Assembly (NCBI RefSeq): GCF_001556185.1
Contig: NZ_LSIJ01000060.1
Location: 1-52,804, forward strand
Reading direction: 5' to 3'
DNA length: 52,804 bases
From: Sphingomonas sp. CCH10-B3
GTDB lineage: Bacteria > Pseudomonadota > Alphaproteobacteria > Sphingomonadales > Sphingomonadaceae
In this document: positions 46,440 to 52,804 of the stretch, one piece after another
Position numbering within the stretch: position 1 is the stretch's first letter
Layout of the letters: each line of letters opens with the position of its first letter
Translations under genes and position numbers: made by a program
The notes under the pieces: generated by a model
The model's database searches: none
What the model saw: only the letters and a program-made list of their open reading frames with translations
What the model was told of the DNA's origin: nothing

Positions 46440-46775
46440 ATGAGCAGTGCGCCCGACACCGCGACGCCGACCGGCCCCGTGCCGACGATCCTGGAGGCGA
46501 TCGTGCGTCGCCTGTGCATCGCCGTCACCTACAATCGCCAGCGCGTCGTGCTCGCGCCGCATATCCTCTACACCCGCCACGGCGAGCTCCATATCGACGC
46601 GGTCGCGGTTGAACGCGACGGCAAGCCCCCGCGCGAGGCGAAGATCGGTACCTATCGGCTCACCGGCCTCAACGACATCGAGATCACCGACCGCGCATTC
46701 TTCGTGATCGAGGAGTTCGATCCGGGCATCGAGCGCTATCAAGGCGAAACGCTGCTCGCAGTCGATCGCGCGTAG
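46440..46775 (+). CDS. Small WYL-like protein, function unknown
   Basis: The 111-residue protein has the sequence 'LCIAVTYNRQRVVLAPHILYTRHGELHIDAVAV', followed by 'GTYRLTGLNDIEIT', which resembles a lone WYL-type ligand-binding domain (beta strands with a closing L-x-x-I motif). There is no HTH in front. WYL domains sense nucleotides or related ligands in regulators; here the role is unknown. The start is ATG 46440. It is convergent with uvrD, the ends being 3 bp apart. The short spacing on the right and the remnant on the left leave it alone in its transcription unit. Confidence 0.7.
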   Translation: MSSAPDTATPTGPVPTILEAIVRRLCIAVTYNRQRVVLAPHILYTRHGELHIDAVAVERDGKPPREAKIGTYRLTGLNDIEITDRAFFVIEEFDPGIERYQGETLLAVDRA

Positions 46776-46778
46776 CAA

Positions 46779-49058
46779 TCAGGCAACGCTGACGAAACTG
46801 TCGATCACACGCTTGCGGCCGGCTTCCTCAAAATCGATCTCGAGCTTGTTGCCTTCGATCTCGGCGATCGCACCATAGCCAAATTTCTGGTGGAACACGC
46901 GCATCCCAACGCTCAGGTCGCTGCGCCCCTTGTTGCCGAGGCTGACGGCGGAAGCGCGGGCTTCGACCACGCGGGCGGGTTCGCGCACGAAGCTTGATCC
47001 CGTGCCCGCGGCGCGTTGCCAGCCGGGGCCGCGCCCGGTGCCGCGCGCGACATCGGCGAAGGGGTCGGCGCGTTCGGACCAATTCGCGCGCCACAGGCTT
47101 TCGCCACCCGTCATGCTCGTTTCGCTGTCGATGTGCGCGGGCGGCAGCTCGTTGACGAAACGGCTGGGGATGCTCGACGTCCACTGGCCATAGATGCGGC
47201 GGTTGGCGGCGTGCATGATCACGGCCTTTCGTCGTGCGCGCGTGATCGCGACATAGGCCAGCCGCCGCTCTTCTTCGAGGCTCGCGGTCCCGCCTTCGTC
47301 GAGCGCGCGCTGCGAAGGGAACAGCCCTTCCTCCCAGCCGACGAGGAAGACCGTGTCATATTCCAGCCCCTTGGCGGCGTGGATCGTCATGATCGTGACT
47401 TTCGCTTCCTCCGCATTGGCGTCATTGTCCATGACGAGGCTGACATGTTCGAGGAACGCGCCGAGCGTTTCATATTCCTCCATCGCGCGGACGAGTTCGG
47501 TCAGGTTTTCGAGCCGCCCCGATGCCTCGACCGATTTCTCGGCCTGGAGCGCACCGGTATAGCCGCTTTCGTCGAGAATCTGGCGGGCGAGGTCGGGGTG
47601 GGGCAGGTCGTTCGCCATCTGCCGCCAGCGCGCCAGATCGAGCACGAAATTGCCCAGGCTACGACGTGCCTGCGGCGTCAGTTCGTCGGTGTCGAGAATG
47701 CGTGCCGCCGCGGTCGACAGCGGCACGCCGGTCGCGCGCGCCAGCATGTGGAGCTTGGCGACCGCCTTGTCACCCAGCCCGCGCTTGGGGACGTTGACGA
47801 TGCGCTCGAACGCAAGGTCGTCGGCCGACTGGTGGGCGATCCGCAGATAGGCGAGGGCGTCCCTGATCTCCATCCGCTCGTAGAAGCGGACGCCGCCGAC
47901 GATGCGGTACGGCATGCCGATCGCGATGAAACGGTCTTCGAACTCGCGCGTCTGGTGCTGCGCGCGCACGAGGATCGCCACCTTGTCGAGACTCGTCCCC
48001 TGGCGCTGCGCGCTTTCGATTTCCTCGCCGACGCGGCGCGCCTCCTCGGGCCCATCCCAGACGCCGATCACGCGGACCTTTTCGCCGGCTTGTTCGGCGG
48101 TCCACAGCGTCTTGCCGAGCCGCCCGCTGTTGTTGGCAATCACGCCCGAGGCAGCGGCAAGAATGTGCGGCGTCGAGCGATAATTCTGTTCGAGCCGGAT
48201 CACGGCAGCACCAGGAAAATCGCGTTCGAACTTCAGGATGTTTTCGACCTGCGCGCCGCGCCACGAATAGATCGACTGGTCGTCATCACCCACGCAGCAG
48301 ATGTTCTTGCGCGCCTGCGCGAGCAGCCGCAGCCAGAGATACTGGACGGTGTTAGTGTCCTGATATTCGTCGACCATGATGTATCGGAAGCGCTGCTGAT
48401 ATTGCTCGAGCACGGCGGGCTCGCGCTTCAGGATCGTCAGCATGTGGAGCAGCAGGTCGCCGAAATCGCAGGCGTTGAGCGCTGCCAGCCGCGCCTGATA
48501 GGCGGCGTAGAGTTCCTGCCCGCGCCCGTTGGCGAAGCCCTCGCTCTCACCGGCGTCGAGGTCAGCAGGCACCAGCCCACGATTCTTCCACCCGTCGATC
48601 ATCCCGGCGAGCTGGCGCGCGGGCCAGCGCTTCTCGTCGAGATCGGCAGCGATGATCAGCTGCTTCAGGACGCGCAGCTGATCGTCGGTATCGAGAATGG
48701 TGAAATTGGCCTGCAGCCCGACCAGCTCGGCGTGGCGCCGCAGCATCTTCGCGCCGATCGCGTGGAAGGTGCCGAGCCATGGCATCCCCTCGACGGCATC
48801 GCCGACCAGCCGCCCGACGCGCTCGCGCATTTCGCGCGCGGCCTTGTTGGTGAAAGTGACCGACAGGATCTCGCTCGGATAGGCTTTGCGTGTGTAGAGC
48901 AGATGCGCGAGCCGCGCGGTCAGCGCTGCCGTCTTGCCGGTGCCGGCGCCTGCGAGCACCAGCACCGGGCCATCGGTCGTGAGCACGGCTTCGCGCTGCG
49001 GCGGGTTGAGGCCGCGCAGATAGGGGGGATCGTCGGGCGAAGGCGCAGGCAGGGTCAT
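46779..49058 (-). CDS. uvrD: UvrD/PcrA-type DNA helicase
   Basis: The helicase unwinds DNA 3' to 5' in nucleotide excision and mismatch repair. The 759-residue protein has Walker A 'LAGAGTGKTAALT' with GAGTGKT at residues 37-43, the 'VDEYQDTN' Walker B, 'GDDDQSIYSWRGA', 'LEQNYRST', 'MTIHAAKGLEYDTVFLVG' and 'RRLAYVAITRAR'. The C-terminal 80 residues have the 'GMRVFHQKFGYGAIAEIEGNKLEIDF' Tudor-like tail of UvrD. I chose ATG 49058; an open frame upstream starts only at a TTG. The GT4 gene is 52 bp upstream. Confidence 0.94.
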   Translation of the reverse strand: MTLPAPSPDDPPYLRGLNPPQREAVLTTDGPVLVLAGAGTGKTAALTARLAHLLYTRKAYPSEILSVTFTNKAAREMRERVGRLVGDAVEGMPWLGTFHAIGAKMLRRHAELVGLQANFTILDTDDQLRVLKQLIIAADLDEKRWPARQLAGMIDGWKNRGLVPADLDAGESEGFANGRGQELYAAYQARLAALNACDFGDLLLHMLTILKREPAVLEQYQQRFRYIMVDEYQDTNTVQYLWLRLLAQARKNICCVGDDDQSIYSWRGAQVENILKFERDFPGAAVIRLEQNYRSTPHILAAASGVIANNSGRLGKTLWTAEQAGEKVRVIGVWDGPEEARRVGEEIESAQRQGTSLDKVAILVRAQHQTREFEDRFIAIGMPYRIVGGVRFYERMEIRDALAYLRIAHQSADDLAFERIVNVPKRGLGDKAVAKLHMLARATGVPLSTAAARILDTDELTPQARRSLGNFVLDLARWRQMANDLPHPDLARQILDESGYTGALQAEKSVEASGRLENLTELVRAMEEYETLGAFLEHVSLVMDNDANAEEAKVTIMTIHAAKGLEYDTVFLVGWEEGLFPSQRALDEGGTASLEEERRLAYVAITRARRKAVIMHAANRRIYGQWTSSIPSRFVNELPPAHIDSETSMTGGESLWRANWSERADPFADVARGTGRGPGWQRAAGTGSSFVREPARVVEARASAVSLGNKGRSDLSVGMRVFHQKFGYGAIAEIEGNKLEIDFEEAGRKRVIDSFVSVA

Positions 49059-49110
49059 CAGCGAACGATTAGGGAACGCAAACGCGACGGGCAACCAGTG
49101 AATAGCGCGA

Positions 49111-50373
49111 TCAGCCCCGCTTCGTGCGCGCGACGAGATCGTGCATCAGCGACAGATAGTCGGCCGCGCCTTGTTCGAGCGTGAAATGGCGCGCGTGGTC
49201 AAGCGCTGCCGCCTGGTCACGCTGCGACAGCGGCGCGCGCGCCATGGCCGCAGCCAGCGCTGCCTCATCGCCGACCGGGACCAGCTCCCCGAAGGCGCCA
49301 TTGCCGACCAAATCGCGCATGCTGACGCTGCAATCGGTGGCGACGACGCCAAGATTGGCAGCGATCGCTTCGATCAGCACGGCGGGCACGCCTTCATAGT
49401 CCGACGACATGACAAAGACATCGGCATCGCTCAGCCAGATCGGGAGGTCGGCGACATGCCCCGGCATCGCCACCCGATCGGCAATGCCGAGCGAGGCGGC
49501 AAGCGCGGTCAGAATCGGTCGCTCGGGCCCTTCGCCCAGGATTGTCAGCCGATCGGTCGCCGTCGCCATCCGGGCGAAGGCACGCAGCAGCAGCGCAAAG
49601 TTCTTCTGCGGCATCATGCGGCCGATTGCGACGAAACGCCGCGCGCCGTTTGGCACGCCGCGCGCGACGTGGATGCCGGCGAAGCGCTCGAGCTCGGTGG
49701 CGCGCAGGATGGGGTCGTTGACGATCGTGATCCGATCGCCGCCCAGGCCTGTCGCATGCGCGATTTCGGCTGTCATCGCAGGCGCCATGCCGACGTAGAG
49801 TTCGATGTAGCGCGCTTGTGCCCGCAACCAGCGATGATAGGAAAAGCGCAACAGCGGCCCCATGTCGCGCCGCTCGAGGTCGTTGCTCACCTTGGCGATG
49901 ATCGGCGGACATTGGCGGCCGAGGATGATCTTCATGCCGACCGCAACCGAGCTATAGGTGTTGCCCGCGCAAAATAGTACATCGGGCCGTTCGCGCCGGA
50001 TGATCGCGGGCAGATGGCGCAGCATCCAGGGCAATTGCGTGCGTCGATCGATATGCTCGCCGCCGGGAATGATCTCGCAAGGCAGACCGCGCGCGAGCGT
50101 CCTCAGCCCCGGGCGCGACGCATCGGTATCACGACCGATGACGAGGCGGACTTCGGCGCCCGATTCATGCCAGCGGCTATTGAGCCGCAAGGCGACGCGC
50201 TCGACGCCGCCCGGGTCGAAACTGTGCAGGCAGGTCAGAATCTTGATCGGCTTGACGAGCGTTGTCGGCGCGACCGGTGTTGCATGCGCCGGCGACACAT
50301 TATCGTCATCAAGCTGATTGGCATGCGCATCTGGCGTCCACGGCGACACGCCCGTCAATTCGCTCACCTTCAT
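49111..50373 (-). CDS. Glycosyltransferase, GT4 family
   Basis: The 420-residue protein has a GT-B fold: an N-terminal acceptor domain with 'ILTCLHSFDPGGVERVALRLN' (GGVE loop) at about residues 45-65, and the C-terminal nucleotide-sugar domain with 'RRFVAIGRMMPQKNFALLLRAFARM', 'LTILGEGPER' and 'SSDYEGVPAVLIEAIAANLGVVATD' (E-x7-E motif). The first 40 residues are low-complexity and acidic, and may not be part of the fold. The acceptor is unknown; an exopolysaccharide or lipopolysaccharide sugar is likely. It ends 52 bp before uvrD's start and starts 157 bp from the NTF2-like gene. Confidence 0.9.
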   Translation of the reverse strand: MKVSELTGVSPWTPDAHANQLDDDNVSPAHATPVAPTTLVKPIKILTCLHSFDPGGVERVALRLNSRWHESGAEVRLVIGRDTDASRPGLRTLARGLPCEIIPGGEHIDRRTQLPWMLRHLPAIIRRERPDVLFCAGNTYSSVAVGMKIILGRQCPPIIAKVSNDLERRDMGPLLRFSYHRWLRAQARYIELYVGMAPAMTAEIAHATGLGGDRITIVNDPILRATELERFAGIHVARGVPNGARRFVAIGRMMPQKNFALLLRAFARMATATDRLTILGEGPERPILTALAASLGIADRVAMPGHVADLPIWLSDADVFVMSSDYEGVPAVLIEAIAANLGVVATDCSVSMRDLVGNGAFGELVPVGDEAALAAAMARAPLSQRDQAAALDHARHFTLEQGAADYLSLMHDLVARTKRG

Positions 50374-50530
50374 CCCCTAGCGCCCCCGCTACCCCGCCGC
50401 CGCACGCTTGCGATAGTCCGGGTTACGCGGCACGGTGCGGCATAGACAAGTCATAAGCTGCACCGATAGCATGTTCAGCGCCGGACCGCGCGCAGGCGGA
50501 CCGGCAGAGCACCGATGGGGAAAAGGGCAT

Positions 50531-50917
50531 ATGGCGGTAGCAATCGATCACTGGCACCGGCTGATGACGGCGCGCGACGCGGCTGGTCTTCACGATCTGA
50601 TTGCCGATGACTGCGTGTTCCAGTCCCCGGCGGTGCACAGTCCGCAGGTCGGCAAGGCGATCACGATCAAATATCTGAGCGCGGCGCAGGCAGTGCTTGG
50701 CCGGCCCAGCTTTCGCTACATCGAGGAATGGATCGGCGAGGCATCCGCCGTGCTCGAATTTGAACTCGACCTCGACGGCATCCATGTCAATGGCGTGGAC
50801 ATCATTCATTGGAATGCCGACGACAAGATCACCAATTTCCGGGTCATGATCCGCCCCGTGAAGGGGCTGCAGGCAGTAATGCCGGCAATGGCGGCGGTGT
50901 TGGCCGCGCACGGATGA
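50531..50917 (+). CDS. NTF2-like (SnoaL-type) small protein
   Basis: The 128-residue protein fits the nuclear transport factor 2-like fold used by SnoaL-type enzymes and by small binding proteins: 'HWHRLMTARDAAGLHDLIADDCVFQSPAVHSPQVGKAIT', 'RYIEEWIGEASAVLEFELDLDG' and 'VDIIHWNADDKITNFRVMIRPVKGL'. A His and Asp in the first part could serve as active residues, but the function is unknown. ATG 50531 has GGGGAAAAGGG upstream; the frame is open to 50435. It is divergent from the GT4 gene and followed by the phosphate transporter after 51 bp. Confidence 0.8.
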   Translation: MAVAIDHWHRLMTARDAAGLHDLIADDCVFQSPAVHSPQVGKAITIKYLSAAQAVLGRPSFRYIEEWIGEASAVLEFELDLDGIHVNGVDIIHWNADDKITNFRVMIRPVKGLQAVMPAMAAVLAAHG

Positions 50918-50968
50918 TCGATCCGATCGTCATCGGTTTGACACACTAGACAGGCAACGCGGCGACCC

Positions 50969-52618
50969 ATGGCAACTTCCCCGATAGATGCAACCGGCGG
51001 CGCGGCCGTGCCCCCCGACCGGCCCGACATGGACCGCGGGCTGCCCGCAGCGGGACGTTGGCTGTTTCTGGGGACGCTGCTAGGCGGCGTGATTTACGCC
51101 GGGTACAGCGTGATGAGCGACACAGCGCAGGTCGGCGAGACGCTGGGCGCTGGTGTGCTGATTTTCCTCGCGCTCGCGCTGCTGATCGCGCTCGGCTTCG
51201 AATTCGTGAACGGCTTCCACGATACCGCCAATGCGGTTGCGACCGTCATCTACACCAATTCACTGTCGGCGCCCGTCGCGGTGGTCTGGTCGGGGTTGTT
51301 CAATCTGCTTGGCGTGCTGTTGTCGAGCGGCGCGGTAGCCTATTCGGTGGTGACGCTGCTGCCGGTCGAATTGATTTTGAATGTCGGCAGCAATGCCGGC
51401 TTTGCGATGACCTTCGCACTGCTGCTGGCGGCGATCCTGTGGAATCTTGCGACCTGGTACGTGGGCCTGCCGAATTCGTCCAGCCACGCCCTGATCGGAT
51501 CGATCCTGGGTGTGGGCTTCGCCAACCAACTGCTGTCGGCCGGCACCGGCGGCACCTCGGGCGTCGAATGGAGCCAGGCGCAGAAGGTTTTGACGGGCTT
51601 GCTGATCGCGCCGGTAATCGGCTTCGTCGGCGCGCTGGTGCTGTTGTTCGTGATGAAGGCGGTCCTGCGCAATCCCAAACTCTATGCACGTCCCGCCGCC
51701 AACGAGCCGCCGCCGACCGGGATCCGCGCACTGCTGATCTTCACCTGCACGGCGGTCTCTTTTGCCCATGGCGGCAACGATGGGCAGAAGGGCATGGGGC
51801 TGATCATGCTGATCCTGATCGGCTGCGCGCCGACCGCCTATGCGCTCGATCGCAGCCTCAGCGCGCGGGACACCGTCGCGATCGTTGCGCAAGCCAATGC
51901 CGCCGCGCAGGTGTTCGACGGGCGCGCGGGCACCGCGAGCCTGGCGCCCGGGACGGCGCGGGACGTTCTCGCAAGCGCGCTGAAGACCAAATCGGCGAGC
52001 GATCCGGTGGTCTATGCCGCGCTCGGCACGGTCGCCCGCGACGTCGGTGCTCGGTTGTCGCAATATGGTGCGCTTTCCAATGTGCCAGCGGCGGCAACCG
52101 CCAAGCTCCGCACCGACATGTATCTGACGCTCGACGCCAGCAAACTGGCGCTCAAGGGCGATAAGGATCACGCGATTTTCAACGATAGCGATCGCACGAC
52201 GATATCGAGCTACCAGAAGGGCCTCGAAACCAGCACGCGCTTCATCCCCACCTGGGTGAAAATCGCCGTGGCGATTGCGCTCGGGCTCGGCACAATGGTC
52301 GGCTGGAAGCGTATCGTTGTGACAGTAGGCGAAAAAATCGGCAAAACGCACATGACCTATGGCATGGGCGCATCGGCCGAGATGATGGCGGCGGCGACGA
52401 TCCTGCTTGCCGACCGCTTCGGCCTGCCGGTGTCGACCACACACATCCTGTCATCAGGTGTCGCGGGGGCGACCGTAGCAAGCGGTGCCGGGCTGCAAGC
52501 CTCGACAATCCGCAACATGGCGCTGGCATGGGTTTTGACATTGCCGGCGGTAATGGCGCTCGCCGGCGGCCTCTATTGGCTGTTCCTGTCGCTGGCGCGC
52601 GCCGCCGGAACCGCCTAA
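50969..52618 (+). CDS. Inorganic phosphate transporter, PiT family
   Basis: The protein imports phosphate (as metal phosphate) using a proton or sodium gradient. The 549 residues contain the signature 'GFEFVNGFHDTANAVATVIYTNSL' at about 76-99 and its repeat near the C-terminus, 'LPVSTTHILSSGVAGATVASG'. About ten membrane helices are seen. A hydrophilic loop of about 130 residues (about 290-430) splits the two halves, as in many PiT proteins. A -35-like TTGACA lies at 50938-50943, 25 bp from the ATG, but no good -10 follows. No pho box is evident. Confidence 0.93.
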   Translation: MATSPIDATGGAAVPPDRPDMDRGLPAAGRWLFLGTLLGGVIYAGYSVMSDTAQVGETLGAGVLIFLALALLIALGFEFVNGFHDTANAVATVIYTNSLSAPVAVVWSGLFNLLGVLLSSGAVAYSVVTLLPVELILNVGSNAGFAMTFALLLAAILWNLATWYVGLPNSSSHALIGSILGVGFANQLLSAGTGGTSGVEWSQAQKVLTGLLIAPVIGFVGALVLLFVMKAVLRNPKLYARPAANEPPPTGIRALLIFTCTAVSFAHGGNDGQKGMGLIMLILIGCAPTAYALDRSLSARDTVAIVAQANAAAQVFDGRAGTASLAPGTARDVLASALKTKSASDPVVYAALGTVARDVGARLSQYGALSNVPAAATAKLRTDMYLTLDASKLALKGDKDHAIFNDSDRTTISSYQKGLETSTRFIPTWVKIAVAIALGLGTMVGWKRIVVTVGEKIGKTHMTYGMGASAEMMAAATILLADRFGLPVSTTHILSSGVAGATVASGAGLQASTIRNMALAWVLTLPAVMALAGGLYWLFLSLARAAGTA

Positions 52619-52672
52619 TATTGAGCGAAAACAATCATTTAGATTCCGGCAATCTGCGTTAAGCCCATCTTT

Positions 52673-52684
52673 ACCATTAACGGT
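52673..52684. promoter_or_regulatory. Imperfect palindrome in the 3' intergenic region
   Basis: The 12 bases accattaacggt match their reverse complement at 10 positions. They lie in the 126-bp AT-richer gap between pit and the short frame at 52745. It could be an operator of the gene that begins at the window edge, but the evidence is only its symmetry and position. Confidence 0.3.
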
Positions 52685-52744
52685 GATAAGCCAGTTACCA
52701 CAAGGCGGTCGTGTTGATTGCCTTGCTAATTGGGGGTGTCAGAA

Positions 52745-52801
52745 ATGACCGAGACCGTTGAAAAAGGCTTGCGCGAAATCGGCGTGGCGGATGGCTGGTG
52801 A
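52745..52801 (+). other. Short reading frame at right window edge
   Basis: ATG 52745, preceded by TTGGGGGTGTCAG, begins an 18-codon frame, MTETVEKGLREIGVADGW, that stops at 52799-52801. The good ribosome site and the unstructured start suggest a true N-terminus. The stop three bases before the window edge makes it either a very short peptide or a gene disrupted by an error or rearrangement at the end. I cannot choose between these. Confidence 0.3.
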
Positions 52802-52804
52802 CGC

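Noticed and set aside
47016..49184. Long plus-strand frame of 722 codons opposite uvrD
   Set aside because: The minus-strand protein has complete helicase motifs; the antisense product has none.
50938..50943. TTGACA as a promoter of pit, with a possible pho box
   Set aside because: There is no -10 at the right distance, and the following tgaca/agaca spacing is 9 rather than 11 bases.
52660..52681. TTAA pair as a CtrA site
   Set aside because: The spacing between the TTAA halves is 14 bases instead of 7.
1..52804. Search for tRNA, rRNA, CRISPR, IS elements, phage or defence genes
   Set aside because: No cloverleaf, spaced repeats, transposase, integrase or known defence protein was seen in any region.

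Overview
The window looks like an ordinary chromosomal stretch of an aerobic alphaproteobacterium, most likely of the Sphingomonas group. This is an inference from high G+C, the hopanoid genes hpnI and hpnK, a cysDNC-cysQ sulfate operon, KorAB, a PurF with 'NPFDDDKLREECGIFG', and an inverted repeat of the 'gagcttgtcgaag' type common in sphingomonads. I see no tRNA, rRNA, CRISPR array, insertion sequence, integrase or phage gene. Genes are tightly packed, mostly in short operons joined by 4-bp ATGA or GTGA overlaps.

Layout. 1-1670: a truncated radical SAM gene at the left edge, then two tandem secreted YbjN-like paralogs. 1669-4695 (-): a cysteine-free uracil-DNA-glycosylase-like protein, a Slt-type lytic transglycosylase and MoaB. 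4812-8890 (+): electron-transfer flavoprotein-ubiquinone oxidoreductase, an exported TPR protein and IspE. 9060-12829 (+): N-formylglutamate amidohydrolase, a lipoprotein, the NAD(P)HX repair enzyme Nnr and an Fe-S RNA methyltransferase. 12855-12949: the inverted repeat. 12970-14615 (-): fmt-truA. 14669-17007 (+): recR, def and a GST-fold protein. 17004-20604 (-): cysD-cysNC-cysQ, with a small membrane protein upstream. 20966-24446 (-): M20 hydrolase-astA-astB, a partial arginine succinyltransferase pathway. 24529-26410: a DUF2269 membrane protein, rppH and an alpha/beta hydrolase. 26465-33005 (+): a histone-deacetylase-fold hydrolase, korA, korB, photolyase and cyclopropane fatty acid synthase. 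32995-35198 (-): purF and an SDR enzyme. 35345-38490 (+): hisI, a lipoprotein, then a MerR regulator with an acyl-CoA dehydrogenase. 38487-42081 (-): MFS transporter, cysK and a SleB-like cell wall hydrolase. 42239-43987 (+): a DUF885 lipoprotein. 43995-45967 (-): hpnI-hpnK. 45999-46259 (-): the 3' remnant of a TonB-dependent receptor. 46440-52618: a small WYL-like protein, UvrD, a GT4 glycosyltransferase, an NTF2-like protein and a PiT phosphate transporter.

How the genes work together. CysDNC makes APS and PAPS from sulfate, CysQ removes PAP, and CysK (20 kb away) makes cysteine. AstA and AstB start arginine breakdown, and the M20 hydrolase in the same operon is a candidate for a missing step. 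Def and Fmt act on the two ends of N-formylmethionine metabolism, on opposite sides of recR. HpnI and HpnK would add and deacetylate a GlcNAc on bacteriohopanetetrol. ETF-QO fits with acyl-CoA dehydrogenase activity, for which a MerR/acyl-CoA dehydrogenase pair lies at 36-38 kb.

I found no clearly new multi-gene system. The most interesting items are the cysteine-free UDG-like protein, the M20 hydrolase in the ast operon, the palindrome in front of the MerR gene, the hpnI-hpnK pair without hpnJ, and the TonB receptor remnant.
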